Shown: in pieces, positions 47,301 through 55,236 of the stretch
Numbering within the stretch: the stretch's first letter is position 1
How the letters are laid out: each line of letters begins with the position of its first letter
NCBI GenBank assembly: GCA_029783825.1
Contig: JAREIK010001332.1
Span: 3,892,314 to 3,956,313, forward strand
From: Sapria himalayana
Lineage: Eukaryota > Streptophyta > Magnoliopsida > Malpighiales > Rafflesiaceae
DNA length: 64,000 nt
Direction: 5' to 3'
Made by a program: the position numbers and the translations under genes
The notes under the pieces: model-generated
What the model was told of the DNA's origin: nothing
Database searches by the model: none
What the model saw: only the letters and a program-made list of their open reading frames with translations

Positions 47301-50300
47301 TTAAAGGAGTAGTGTTTATTTTGGTTTCTGAAAATTCGAATACATTGGTGGACCAGTAGTACCACTGAATTCAAGTTTTGGGCGAGAATAGATTTTCGAA
47401 AAACATGATATCCATAGCATAACCTCATACTATATGAGCTTATTCGAGTGAATGGATATTCAGCGAAGAAAATTTGACACCGGTTTTAAATTTGAGAATA
47501 CTAAAAATTATACAGCTGATCAAGTAGCTTATTATGAGTAAGCATTCACCGCCATAATTATTTAAGCATATTTCAGGTAAATAAGTATACATTTGGAAAA
47601 TTTAGCCTGAGTGAAACTAGTAGGTAGCATGTTGTTCATCCTATGAACCATAAAACATCCTTTGTAATTTATGCTTGAACGTAGACAGATTACTATAATC
47701 TTGTACATCCTATGATTAGTCAGATTACTTTAATGTCTAATATCTCTCATAAGAACGTCTCGATCTTCCACAAAAAAAAAAATAACTACTAATTTCCTCC
47801 CTCTAGGAGCAAGTCTATCGACTCACTCTGTCACCAAGTAAATAAGTCATTGTAGTAATTTGATTAATTAGCCCAATACTTTCTTGCATTTGAACGTCAC
47901 TAATGAGTACATCAACATAGTCAAATCTCAATTCTTCTTGTACATACCGCAAAAACCAAATATATTAGACATATTTGGGATAATTGATTATTGTAGATAC
48001 GCAAGTAATTGAACATCAATTATTAACCACTCATTTATCTTGGCCCGTGAATACTCCTCCAACAAGTGTCTCATATATATTTGGTTCACAAAATAAATCT
48101 TTATCAATGTAGAGGTGTCAAACGGGCCGGGCCGGCACATTATTTTAAGGCACGATCGTACTTCCGTGCCAGGCCGGGCACGGTTTAAAAAAACCGAGCC
48201 CGGACGGCCCGCAGGCACGGCGGGCCGTGCCGTGCCTGGCCCGCTCGGGCATTCCTGTCCGAGTGGTTCGGGATACGTGGGACCGCGGGTCAGGTCGAAT
48301 CAGACAAGATCCGTGATCTTTTTTTGCGGGAGGGGCAACATGGGATCGGGCTCACGGGGCACCCGGCACGGGATAAACCCGTGCCGGTTTGCCATGCAGC
48401 GGGCCAAACCGTGCTGGGCACGGCACGGCTCGTGCCAAACCCGGGCACGGGCCCGGAGCACCCATGTCAACTTTCTCATTGTCAACAACACTATTTGATT
48501 GTTATATCTCATAATAATTAGAATCCGATATATATTTGATTTCGCAAAACATGAGTATAGATATAGATGTCTAAATCAACTTATGAAAAATCTCCAAGAA
48601 GATTGAGAGAAACTTCTCACCAAGAATTTGAGCTCGTAAAATAATATCCATCTCCCAATAAATATTAGTACAATAAATTATAAACCTGCTTACTCACATA
48701 TCTCAATGTAGTCAGGTCTCTCAACGTAAGTAAGCAAAACGCTACCAATCCTTTTCCATAAATGTGTCCAAGCTATATAATGAGTCGTTTCATCCTTATC
48801 AGACAGTCTACAAGCTAATAACAAAATAATATTATCATGCAGGTGGGGGCTAACACATCAATTCAACATATTTTTAACACAAACAAAGTCCAAGCTAGCC
48901 AAAAAAAAAAAAACACTAAAAGATACACATCACAGGTCAAAGATGGATCAAACTAGTGAAAAATAATTTCAACACCAAAAAAGTTCAAATTAAGCTTCAG
49001 ATTAGCTAAAAAATTACTCAGAATGACCAAAAAATACTCATTTTGCAATATTAAAACTAGGTTAGGAAGTCCTTATGATATAGGGGCATGACAAAAGATA
49101 ATTACAATATAAGAAATAAATACAAAATTAAAATACAAACATCCTTCTTTATATTGTTATTGCCTCAATACTAGAATAAAAGAAAAAAAAATGTATTGGT
49201 ACATCTTATTATTATGAGCATTACACTTGAGTTTTAACAAATTAATAAATAAATAATTTTGTTTTTAAAAAATATAAAAAAATAGATAAGAAAGCACCAT
49301 AAAATTATAAGGAGTCAAAAAAAATCAATGAGTAAAACTAAGTTTAAGCCATATAATAAGTTATATAATAAACTATAAAGAAAACACCTAAAAAAAATAT
49401 GTATAAGTTGACTAGGCTGAGTAAGAAAAGGAGCAATGATATTAATACATGTGTCAAACAGGATGGGCCGGGCTAGCATGGTCCATTTTTTTCTAGGCCC
49501 ACCCAGAATCACGTATTGGGTTAGGCACGACACGCTACGGTATCGTGCCATGCTAGGCACGGAACGGTTATTTGGAGGGCCTGACATGGGTTCGGGTCGG
49601 GGCAAACCCGGCCATGATAAATTAGGTTTAGTTAAAATTTAAAAATTAGGGTTTAAGACCCGCGCGACTACGCTGCCATCTTCATAGGGCATGTCAAGCC
49701 ACCCCAGTCAAGCATCATTTCATCGACCGTGGGACACATCACCCGTGATGTGTCCACATGCCAGGCACCCAAGTCGTGCCTAGCAAGGCACACGGGCCGA
49801 AGACCCTCAGCACAGCATGGCAGAAGCACGAGCACAGACACGAGTCTGCATCGTGTCATGCCAGGCCAAGCATGATCGAGTAGGGCCTGACCTCGGGCTG
49901 AGCCCAGGCCACCCAACCCATTTGATACCTCTAGATATTAATCATGAAAAATACATTAAAAATAAAAATAATTACTTTAATAATAAAAGATAATAAAGTC
50001 CAAGAGAGATAGAGAAAATATTTTCATGATTTTTTTAAATAAATTCAAGAATTTAAATTAAAGATTGAGAATTATTATAAGTTAATATACAAAAATGAAA
50101 AAAAAAAAAACTCAATATAAAAAAGTCATGCAACTAATATCCTTATATAATAAACAAGCATAATTGAGATAGCCTACAGATTTGATGCTCTCATCAAAAA
50201 CATCAAAAATAAATATAAAATAAATAAAAACCCACCTTGGACAAAGGTACTTACTATCGCACCAAGCGGTGACATCCAATATATACTGGTAATACAAGAA

Positions 50301-50704
50301 TTTCTTAGACTATCAATTATCACAATATTATTTTCCCTTGAACTCATTTAGCTTCAAATTTTCTATAAGATCCAATATATTAATATTTTTGTAATCGCAG
50401 ATAGCCTTAATAAACAAAAAAAAATTAATAAATACAAAGTCTCATCATTAAAAATGACCATACACATTTCAAAGCTGACACTAAAACAAAGAGAGAGTCA
50501 GCACCAAATGTAAAATAAAATATAAAGGTAGTACAACTAAAAAATCACATTATTTAAGGCCAAACTCACAATTCTGATAGCTTCCCCTTTGCCATGATTT
50601 GTACCTAGAAAAAAAATCCTTACTTTATCCGCTGGATGTTGTTTAAAAAAATCAATAGCTACTTCTTTTGTTTTATCAACACTTCCATCATCTACAATAA
50701 CAAT
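17849..50704 (-). CDS. ALG5: ALG5 dolichyl-phosphate beta-glucosyltransferase, partial gene (six 3' exons)
   Basis: Family role: this ER-membrane GT2 enzyme transfers glucose from UDP-glucose to dolichyl phosphate. The dolichyl-P-glucose donates the last glucoses of the N-glycan precursor. Seen here: joining 50570-50704, 29426-29515, 29027-29137, 28840-28923, 28377-28441 and 17849-18059 gives 696 bp in one open frame, all junctions GT/AG. The deduced protein carries, in order, the GT-A nucleotide site IVIVDDGS, the metal-site block LMLDADGATK, FGSRAHLEEKALAT, RKWYRNFLMKGFH, IRDTQCGFKMFTRAAA, RWCFDVELVFLCK and WSEIPGSK. These are ALG5 blocks in their family order. The N-terminal membrane anchor and first part of the GT domain are not in the window. 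Introns are 21,054, 288, 103, 398 and 10,317 bp. All six exons lack stops or frameshifts, so the gene looks functional. Odd points are the C-terminal tail and a divergent segment before IRDTQ. Confidence 0.9.
18205..18425. repeat. TG/CA-rich degenerate repeat
   Basis: The words gatgcatagtg, ctatgc and gtgcaatgttggtgc recur in both orientations over 220 bp, giving a low-complexity, partly palindromic stretch. No defined unit length was found. Confidence 0.5.
19932..19961. repeat. (TA)n microsatellite
   Basis: An uninterrupted TA dinucleotide run, preceded by TAAA units from about 19888. Confidence 0.95.
19965..20130 (+). repeat. Dispersed repeat C, copy 1
   Basis: It aligns in the same orientation with 45510-45660. 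Shared blocks are ttgaatatcataagaacttc / tgaatttcataagaacttc, the aaaattaaat word, atcactac.ga.atgatt, and a terminal ggga(tt)gggggga/gagtgaaaa. Probably an LTR or element end. Confidence 0.6.
20435..20445. repeat. LINE target-site duplication, left
   Basis: ATATTATAAAA is identical to 25671-25681 after the LINE tail. Low complexity makes chance identity possible. Confidence 0.65.
20453..21109 (+). CDS. LINE ORF1 protein with DUF4283 domain
   Basis: The 218-codon frame is open throughout, unusual in this decayed element. From residue 37 (MEQKGSLINR, internal ATG 20561) it shows the DUF4283 order: LIGKFSHGTP, GAVRIGVFDSKHVFLHL, a D..YRLWVRGLWYIKGYPMRVLKW block, a FNP.EEASFS..VW..LP segment, then a charged tail. 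In plant LINEs this protein binds nucleic acid and normally continues into a CCHC knuckle; none was seen before the stop. The first 36 residues may be 5' UTR. Confidence 0.85.
   Translation: MTSLLCRYLEALAAHRLTARCLAAHLCSNLAIFRLKMEQKGSLINRKSFANITQEIAPSLPKFGQIHACPAVLFIVTELARLEEPIKLTLIGKFSHGTPHVDKVHGFITSLKLKGAVRIGVFDSKHVFLHLCMEDNLYRLWVRGLWYIKGYPMRVLKWMRKFNPREEASFSLVWYSLPKLRRRKLQPEGGRIEGEEEGISEVDLDKGSKVLREGGRRA
21665..22310 (+). pseudogene. LINE APE-type endonuclease domain, with stops
   Basis: A single frame runs from NIRGVDNNLSTNR through SELMTDK, the catalytic block WVTEGDFNMI (22027-22056), and GFLGSSYTWCNN (to 22191), then to SSHRVTGVKVYYFRQDHDPL. It holds the expected E, GDFN and DH elements. 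Stops replace Trp/Arg (TGG/CGA to TGA/TAG): once inside the 5' half, several after 22191. No frameshift is needed between 21665 and 22310. Confidence 0.85.
22900..23425 (+). pseudogene. LINE reverse transcriptase, fingers and motif A only
   Basis: Pieces read in order: AVFNLDKDSTAGPDG, the PISLYNTLYKILAKILQNRL region (read across a frameshift), EQTGFIKNRIMTENINLA, and motif A VIKLDLSKIFDRVE ending near 23405. The catalytic (F/Y)ADD motif C and the thumb are absent. At about 23425 the sequence jumps to the LQCI..HPP connector that normally follows the RT. The element could not have encoded an active RT after this deletion. Confidence 0.82.
23425..24130 (+). pseudogene. LINE post-RT connector and zf-RVT domain
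   Basis: A KGGQAKVTLKK-like segment (about 23525) corresponds to the usual WGxxxxxxKxHW box downstream of plant LINE RTs. It is followed by SLEDTVKAWACKDWW-like residues. The 90-aa frame 23828-24100 gives PILRWAWKKKIPLKIGSFMW and a CDCCLEVIETSEHLF zinc-binding block, the zf-RVT signature. Frameshifts and stops separate the parts. Confidence 0.8.
24420..24961 (+). pseudogene. LINE RNase H domain
   Basis: It starts W.KPPMGKITLNTDES (first catalytic D), then EIIIRDSQG, VRVDSALL (third acidic block) and finally TYRESNALADSLARLG in the 65-aa frame 24764-24961. This is the RVT_3-type RNase H found at the C-terminus of plant LINEs. Interrupted by stops in its middle; the last part is intact to the TAA. 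Confidence 0.85.
25671..25681. repeat. LINE target-site duplication, right
   Basis: Second copy of ATATTATAAAA, directly after the AT-rich LINE tail. Confidence 0.65.
26285..26318. repeat. (AT)n microsatellite
   Basis: An uninterrupted AT dinucleotide run. Confidence 0.95.
28328..28353 (-). promoter_or_regulatory. U-rich tract just inside the intron after ALG5 exon E
   Basis: A run of about 25 A on the plus strand becomes U25 in the ALG5 pre-mRNA, starting about 25 nt after the exon E 5' splice site. U-rich intron elements near 5' splice sites aid plant splicing in general. A role here, at the donor of a 10-kb intron, is inference; it may be a plain homopolymer. Confidence 0.35.
28377..28441 (-). 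CDS. ALG5: ALG5 exon E
   Basis: This exon has 65 bp and encodes CGFKMFTRAAAKMLF...QLT plus two bases of an Arg codon completed by exon F. The acceptor is ATGGCAG and the donor is AAG/GTTTATG. A long U tract follows the donor in the pre-mRNA. The next intron is 10.3 kb and contains a whole LINE. Confidence 0.9.
28840..28923 (-). CDS. ALG5: ALG5 exon D
   Basis: This exon has 84 bp, 28 codons, phase 0. It encodes RKWYRNFLMKGFH and ends IRDTQ. The piece between them reads LIVHLSCRSE, where as I recall plant homologues have a more hydrophobic LLAAGPG-like stretch. The acceptor is TTTCAG and the donor is CAG/GTCAC. Confidence 0.9.
29027..29137 (-). CDS. ALG5: ALG5 exon C
   Basis: This exon has 111 bp, 37 codons, phase 0. 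It begins IYEVASRDYGEQQ and ends FGSRAHLEEKALAT, a block highly conserved in plant ALG5. The acceptor is TTATTAG and the donor is ACA/GTTTAG. A 103-bp intron separates it from exon D. Confidence 0.92.
29426..29515 (-). CDS. ALG5: ALG5 exon B
   Basis: This exon has 90 bp, 30 codons, phase 0. It encodes GMMHSRGKLLLMLDADGATK followed by IKDMEKLENK. The DAD triplet is the likely metal and UDP-sugar site of GT2 enzymes. The acceptor is AAGCAG and the donor is AAG/GTTTTC. Confidence 0.92.
29654..29716. repeat. (CA)n microsatellite
   Basis: CA dinucleotides with two AACACA interruptions, ending in (TA)3. Confidence 0.95.
30400..30700 (+). repeat. Dispersed repeat B, copy 1
   Basis: Aligns in the same orientation with 40160-40480. 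Shared blocks are aaatattatattataaat, ttccctaaaaactatcataagact, tatcactctagtatatttt, and attgataattattttcaaa. Family unknown. Confidence 0.6.
30720..31060. repeat. TATACA/TGTATA low-complexity tract
   Basis: About 340 bp of alternating purine-pyrimidine words (tatatacaatatatatgtata) on both strands. The 108-aa minus-strand ORF here is a product of this composition. Confidence 0.8.
32230..32968 (+). other. Two unrecognised short ORFs, probable TE coding relic
   Basis: 32230-32487 gives 85 residues, very lysine-rich (RRKIKDKRKES.., MRKGKLVYIEL). 32678-32968 gives 96 residues starting MKSFEDALILIGRKQE. They lie 190 bp apart on the same strand inside an ALG5 intron. I do not recognise a family. 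Composition and position suggest transposon coding remnant. Confidence 0.3.
33200..35200 (-). repeat. Old dispersed repeat, copy 2 (inverted relative of 0.4-2.6 kb)
   Basis: The reverse complement matches the left end of the window in collinear blocks: 33240-33390 with 2370-2475, 34030-34090 with 1630-1680, 34395-34450 with 1165-1220, and 35060-35130 with 465-560. No ORF. Likely an LTR-type sequence of one family inserted in opposite orientation. Confidence 0.5.
37170..39220 (+). pseudogene. hAT transposase relic (DUF659 and hAT C-terminal domain)
   Basis: Parts in order: a BED-like start (LEHHLAENYHG, SYLKVSEDVRLMCKEI, about 37240-37340); a Gly-Ser run from a GTGGGA repeat (about 37460-37490); the DUF659 core in the 67-aa frame 37888-38091 (MKSIDAGDTIKNRELLFKYL and QVITDNTSNYVN); the segment 38613-38834 (HAVSYYLNPQLWYED); and the C-terminal block HINKRNKLKHQRLNALVYV at 39022-39078. 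Stops and frameshifts throughout. The DNA between 38940 and 39010 may be a former intron. Confidence 0.85.
39227..39757 (+). repeat. Near-perfect tandem duplication, 266-bp unit
   Basis: 39227-39492 is repeated at 39493-39757 with almost no differences (one extra A in a poly-A run and one base change seen). The junction shows overlapping GAGTTATTCAA words, suggesting slippage or unequal exchange at a short repeat. The high identity makes it much younger than the surrounding relic. The repeated unit includes the 3' end of the transposase region. Confidence 0.92.
40160..40480 (+). repeat. Dispersed repeat B, copy 2
   Basis: Second copy of the repeat at 30400-30700, about 9.7 kb away, in the same intron and orientation, immediately right of the hAT element. 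Confidence 0.6.
40481..42371 (-). other. ALG5 intron, no recognised gene
   Basis: AT-rich DNA with two GC-balanced patches (41230-41460, 41540-41860) containing catg/gcatgc words. Their short ORFs (80, 69 and 67 aa) have no recognisable domain. The first patch could be an old non-autonomous DNA element, not proven. Confidence 0.4.
42372..42704. mobile_element. Non-autonomous hAT element, copy 3 (333 bp), exact TSD
   Basis: The ends TAGAGGTGTCAAACGGGC and ...CCGGTTGACACCTCTA form the TIR. An exact 8-bp duplication, GATCACCA, is at 42364-42371 and 42705-42712. The interior is extremely GC- and CpG-rich (GGCACGGC, CGGGTCGGG) in an AT-rich intron, with CpG well preserved, so it is young or protected. 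Overlapping ORFs of 68-99 aa on both strands are artefacts of stop-poor GC sequence. Confidence 0.95.
42713..44500 (-). repeat. ALG5 intron with decayed retroelement DNA and a direct repeat
   Basis: 43690-43765 and 43980-44060 are similar (aaatttggattgattagtat with aatatttggattgataaata; acaatc.aaa...; aagaatatcaa), offset about 290 bp. The minus strand of 43.9-44.1 kb loosely resembles the Copia RNase H region, but I could not fix motifs. No host gene was seen. Confidence 0.4.
44501..46380 (-). other. ALG5 intron, unassigned, with repeat C copy 2
   Basis: 44620-44990 is more GC-balanced and contains AAGGTGTGCAG/TGCACAGT units (44870-44930) and a tacggacacgaatac..gacacggagacagg stretch (44938-44995) like the start of an unclassified plant DNA element. 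45510-45660 matches 19965-20130. The small ORFs here are not recognised. Confidence 0.4.
45510..45660 (+). repeat. Dispersed repeat C, copy 2
   Basis: Same-orientation match to 19965-20130, including cataagaacttcaaaattaa and a terminal ggga-gggggtgaaaa block. Confidence 0.6.
46381..46624 (+). mobile_element. 3' end of the second hAT family, fragment
   Basis: Aligns over about 240 bp with the right end of the 35935-40114 element: the tttttttataattctaat.aa block, aaaatattaattaatt, GAGGCTC..CTCAA subterminal words, then aacacaaaaa..ct and a final CTTTTAAAA. No matching left end was found within several kb, so it is truncated. Confidence 0.72.
46892..47084 (+). repeat. 20-bp direct repeat next to a truncated hAT copy
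   Basis: AGATTTCAATCAAAATTTAA occurs exactly at 46892-46911 and 47065-47084. The second copy abuts the broken left edge of hAT copy 4. Such templated filler is typical of break repair. Confidence 0.85.
47087..47252. mobile_element. Non-autonomous hAT element, copy 4, left half missing
   Basis: Only about 166 bp remain: a CGTGGGTCGGGTCTGATTGG interior followed by the intact end GGCCCGTTTGACACCTCTA. It is nearly identical to the reverse complement of the matching half of copy 3. No left TIR; the broken edge carries the 20-bp filler repeat. The next base string TTTCCGGGG is therefore the right flank with no partner TSD. Confidence 0.9.
47253..48109 (-). other. ALG5 intron, no gene seen
   Basis: AT-rich DNA between two hAT copies. 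No conserved ORF or clear repeat was recognised. Confidence 0.4.
48110..48456. mobile_element. Non-autonomous hAT element, copy 5, right end missing
   Basis: Starts with the intact TAGAGGTGTCAAACGGGCC. The interior collinear with copy 6 includes GGCACGGCGGGCCGTGCC and GGGTCAGGTCGAATCAGAC. It ends abruptly after CCCGGGCACGGGCCCGG where copy 6 continues to its TIR. The expected duplication of TATCAATG is absent. ORFs of 65-127 aa here are compositional. Confidence 0.88.
48457..49445 (-). other. ALG5 intron, no gene seen
   Basis: AT-rich DNA with several poly-A runs. Nothing recognised. Confidence 0.4.
49446..49933. mobile_element. Non-autonomous hAT element, copy 8 (488 bp), exact TSD, CpG-decayed
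   Basis: Ends TACATGTGTCAAAC and ...TTTGATACCTCTA are a mutated form of the family TIR. An exact 8-bp duplication, GATATTAA, is at 49438-49445 and 49934-49941. The interior is GC-balanced with many CATG/TG words, consistent with CpG decay of an older copy. It lies 640 bp downstream of ALG5 exon A in gene orientation. Confidence 0.9.
49934..50569 (-). other. ALG5 intron flank of exon A
   Basis: AT-rich DNA, no repeat or gene recognised. Confidence 0.4.
50570..50704 (-). CDS. ALG5: ALG5 exon A (first visible exon)
   Basis: This exon has 135 bp, 45 codons, phase 0 at both ends. It encodes IVIVDDGSVDKTKEV through NHGKGEAIRI, the nucleotide-binding start of the GT-A fold (DDGS) and the ALG5-type HGKGEA block. 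The acceptor ends CTCAG and the donor is GTGAGT. It lies alone, 21 kb from the next exon. The preceding exon (expected PAYNEE motif) was not found up to the right edge. Confidence 0.9.
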
Positions 50705-51300
50705 CTGAGAGTAAAAAAAAAGCATCAGTTCAAGTACCTCTTGAAAATAATTGGCACAAAATCCAATAATGAAAGAAAAAGATCATGAAACACATGCATT
50801 TTGATTCTTATTCTTCATGTGTAAAAGTAACTATTGACAATAATGACCAACTCAAAATAAACTATGAGCAAAAAATAAGGCCAAGCTAGAGAAACACACC
50901 ATGTGGCCAGATAAAAACCTACACTCATCAAGCTTATGTATGATATATGAAGAAAATGAAACAGAGAAATTTTCTGAGGGCCTTGATAATAAATGGATGA
51001 GATATCTGATTGTGATTATTCTGATTATAATAAAACATTGGATTAGAAATAAGATATTTAATTACATAATCATCATGAATAAGAGTATCAATGAAGAAAT
51101 TAGAATATTATTTTACTAAAAGCATGACATAAAAAACTTACTAGTAATAATATACATCACATGATATTCTATTCATATACTAGATTTCAAAATGACTAAT
51201 CATCACTTATTTTCTTACAAAGAAACGCTAATATTTATAAAATTATCACAACATATGATATATCTATTATTAGTAAAAATTATAATTTGACTAGTCTAAA
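50705..51300 (-). other. ALG5 intron upstream of exon A
   Basis: AT-rich DNA. A polypyrimidine run ending CTCAG at 50705-50725 on the minus strand forms the exon A acceptor. Nothing else recognised. Confidence 0.4.
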
Positions 51301-51403
51301 CAAAATTAAGTTTTTTATGCTCATAATTTAGGATAGAACAATTTATTTACTACAATATGCAACAATTATCTCATGACATTAAATGAAATCTCTTATAATA
51401 AAT

Positions 51404-51422
51404 TATATATATATATATATAA
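51404..51422. repeat. Short (AT)n tract
   Basis: About nine AT dinucleotides. Confidence 0.85.
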
Positions 51423-51819
51423 TAAAATTATACATCTCTATGTGTTTTATTCATTTGTAAAATAATAGATTTGAAATTATGTCTTAATATTTGACTATCA
51501 TAATAAAAAATAATAAGAAAACAAAATAGGTATTTAATTTCATCAAAAATGTGAAGCAATCAATGTATTTCATTGTCGACTATAATTTCCACCATAAAAA
51601 TATCTCAGAATTAAATCTTAAAATTATATATTGTATCTCTTACTTTTAAGAAGCTAAAATTATCTTTATAAAAATCTTGTAACTGACATTTTCTTAACAC
51701 AAACTTATTTCAATTAATATTTGAATATCCAAACAACTAAAAGTGCTCGTGATCATAAAACAAAACATTATGTCTAGGAAACTTTTTCTCATACCTAAAT
51801 ATACAAAGAGTTGCATTTG

Positions 51820-53090
51820 AGTAAATTTATCATGAGATCAAAGAATCAACCAACTATAGTGTTTGGTAAAGCAGAGTGTTTGGTAAAGCAGAACCCAAAT
51901 GACCAACTTTTGCAAGAAAATCAATCATATACTTCCTCAATGATCACATAATCTCTCTCTAATTAAGTTACCTCTATCTTAAAAAAATATAAGTCTTTCA
52001 AGATTTTTTGTTTAAAATTATAACTGAAAGTACCCATTAAGTTACATAATTCCTAGATCATCATCCCAATAATAAGAATATCAATTACATACACAACAAA
52101 TAAGTTCATCTTGTTATCATAGCTCCTCAAAAAAAGATAAAAAAAATCTAAAATACATTTGAGTATGCCAAAAAACAAAGATTACATATGAAAACTTTAC
52201 AAATCAATTTCATGATGACTATTTCATGTCGAACAAAATATTCTACAATATGCATATTGAATTTGATTAAACAACTCGAAACTTAGGTGGTAGTTTCATA
52301 AACTATACAAAAAGATATTTTTTATATTTTAGTTGGTATATCATTCATCAATGAGATATAATCTGTGAGATAATAATTTGTATGGAGAATATATTGGCCA
52401 TAAGAAACAAAATATCCAAATAATTCACACCAAATATCCGGATGAACCATCACTAAGTAAGTTTTATCTTAAGATAATTAATTTTCTATCTGAAATTATC
52501 TTCATAGTGACCACCATCTACAAACTACCACAAACAAAAGACTTTATTAAATATCAATATATTAATTTTCAAGTCTCATTAAAATAAAAATCATATATTT
52601 CTTACAATATTATATGATACTATCATTGGTGAGACAATTTTCAGAAAGAAATATTATGTCCTAATATTATCAAGAGAAGTAGAAAAAAAAATAAAAAAAA
52701 AAAGATATATAAGTATGATAATATATGTGATAAAGTATATTGAGTATAACTCATATGTTTCTTCAGAAGAGTGATCAAAAAATTAAGATGATAGAAATTA
52801 ATTACAAGATCATCTAGATTCATGAGACTCTCATATACTTTGAACAGGTTGTATATGTCTCATTCCCTTGTAAAGACTCTAAGTCATGAGTGACTAAATC
52901 TTGAAAGATTTTCTTGATTGGGAAACTTCATTCTCTCCAGAGTCAACCCGATCGACATTTGGCACATATCATGATTCAATTGGGGTGTTAGTAAAATGTG
53001 GACCATTACAAATTCAGATATAGCTAAATAATTAAACACCATAATACAGTATCTAAAAGGCACGAGGTAAAAAAAAGGCATACAAAGATA
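51820..53090 (-). pseudogene. Copia-type polymerase relic (RT region), minus strand
   Basis: On the minus strand, 52060-52130 reads NLFVVYVIDILIIG, the Copia RT metal-site block with YVDD changed to YVID (52080-52091). It is followed by a KQKILKDLYFFKIEV stretch matching the usual KDLG.L.YFLGIEV block, then DYVIIEEVYD near 51940. Upstream pieces continue to about 52400. The patch 52884-53081 is GC-balanced but only weakly assignable. A small direct repeat (AGTGTTTGGTAAAGCAGA, twice) sits at 51860-51893. No LTR recognised. Confidence 0.7.
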
Positions 53091-54880
53091 TCGAATTGAC
53101 GAGATAACTTATAGTTAATATTACATCTCTCCAAAAATATTTAGAAATATTATTATCAAAGTGAAGTATCTAAATTGTCTCAATTCAATATTTATTCTTA
53201 TTTTTTTGATTCAAGATTAAACATATGATCACGTGGTGAGTAGAGTAAACATTAATATTGGTCAAAATATGCTTTAATATATTATTACTCAACTTTTTTT
53301 ATGTTTTTATTAAACTATCTTTAAATTATTTTATGAAATAACTTAAAATTAAAAAATTATGATTTAAAATAAAAAAAATAACAAAGTACAACATGTAAAA
53401 TCACCAATAGATATGAAAAATATTTAAAATATTTTTAAATCTCATATTTAACAAGCCCTCATACGTATTAATATATCATATTAAATAGATTCTAGATAAC
53501 ATGAAACTGGTAAGAAAAATAGAAAGTTATAATATGTTTTCTAACTGACATATCTCACACTCTAGTATAATATTGATATATCATTAATATTTAGAATCGT
53601 AAATCCTCATAAATAGAGAATATATAAATAATTAATCAATCATACATAAATATATAATAGAATATCCTAAAATAAAAAATATATATATACAATCAACTTT
53701 ATTTAATCATGATGAAAGCCATCAAACTATTCTATTCTTACAGACAAGCATTAATCGAAAACAAAAATATAATCAAAATTAAATTACCTAAAAATATGAC
53801 TCACTAAAAAAATTAAGAGAACCACCAAAAATCTACATAACACATGAAACATACAATAGGCCAAGTTGAATGTTGTCAAAACACATAGCAAAAGACTTTT
53901 AGACATTTGTAATTAACTATTAAAATACTCAGTGAACATAAAAAAAATATAGCAAAAAAAATAATTATATATAATATAAGTATTTGCGCTTACATCAAAC
54001 CCTGAAAAATCTGATGTAGAAGTATGAGTCACAAAGCCGATAGTATCTAAACATCATTAAGAGTTTAATGTCTTAGAAAAGAGTTCTGTTTATTCCTCAA
54101 GTATCACAATGAAAAAAAAACTCTATGAGAATCACTGAATAACTCTATTAGTCAATATTTATCTATAAACAATCTATAGTACTTTCAGCCTCTAATATTG
54201 AAATAAATTCCAACACTTCACTCTAATAAGGCAATTATTCTTACAATATGTATATTATAAGAAGAATATCATATATTTACAGAATAATATCATATCACTT
54301 CTCCCTCAAATTGACACCAACACTGCACACATAATTTCTGGACACTTGTATGCATATTGTACATAGTATATGCCTAATGGGCATGCCTACTATGTTGCCA
54401 ATTGCATACCTATTGTATGTCTCGCGTTTACGATAACTATCACTGATGTCAAATAAAAATTAAAGCAACAAAACAAACTAAAAATATCATAGAAAACAAA
54501 ATAAATAAAATGTATACATTGGGCCATTATATAAAGGACTAATTAGATCGGAGCAGCCCACATATTGGGTACTCCTGTCCAGAACACAGTAAAACATCAA
54601 AAATAAGCAAAAACTATAACTCCATTAATGTAAAATTAGTAAACATGAATAAATATAAAATTTGTAAGCATAATATGCTTACAAATGAAAACAGTGATAA
54701 AAGCACATTTATATTCTAAATACTTCATATAAAATTCAAAATAAAATAAAAAATAAAAAGGCACAATAATCTCAATAATAATGGCATGATTGACACAGAC
54801 CAACAAAATAACAAGTCCCTCTACCAAACTATGTTAAAAACTAAATATTCCAACACATCAGTGAAGCACAAAACAATAAT
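53091..54880 (-). other. ALG5 intron or upstream region, no gene recognised
   Basis: Very AT-rich, with many short poly-A runs. Probably old retroelement sequence; no domain fixed. Confidence 0.35.
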
Positions 54881-55230
54881 AAAATCACTGATTTTCAGAC
54901 TCAGCAATTCAGGTTGCAGAAAATGGCATGTCTAGATTTTTTGTGGGCTGGAAAGCTGGTCGTAGTTGAGGGTCAGAATTGCCGATTGATTCTACTCTGA
55001 AATAGTTGGACAAAGTCTTGTAACTTGGCGAACAAACTCTGTTGTCTTAAAGAAAGTTCTCCACGACCCATGATCCCAAACTCAACAACTTTCATGATTA
55101 TACACCAAATTTCTGCAATGGGGGGACATGTCAAACTAGCCTCTGACTTCTTCTCTTTTTGTCAACTAAAAATTAGTGTTCAGATTTATTATATTTTTTT
55201 TATATCTATTTTTTCTTGAAATGGATGAAA
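54881..55230. other. GC-balanced unassigned patch
   Basis: About 350 bp with near-normal base composition (for example gatcccaaactcaacaactt, gggggacatgtcaaactagc). On the minus strand a frame with QSLFAKLQDFVQLFQSR can be read but no family was recognised. Plus-strand ORF 55025-55219 is not recognised either. Confidence 0.3.
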
Positions 55231-55236
55231 GAAGTT

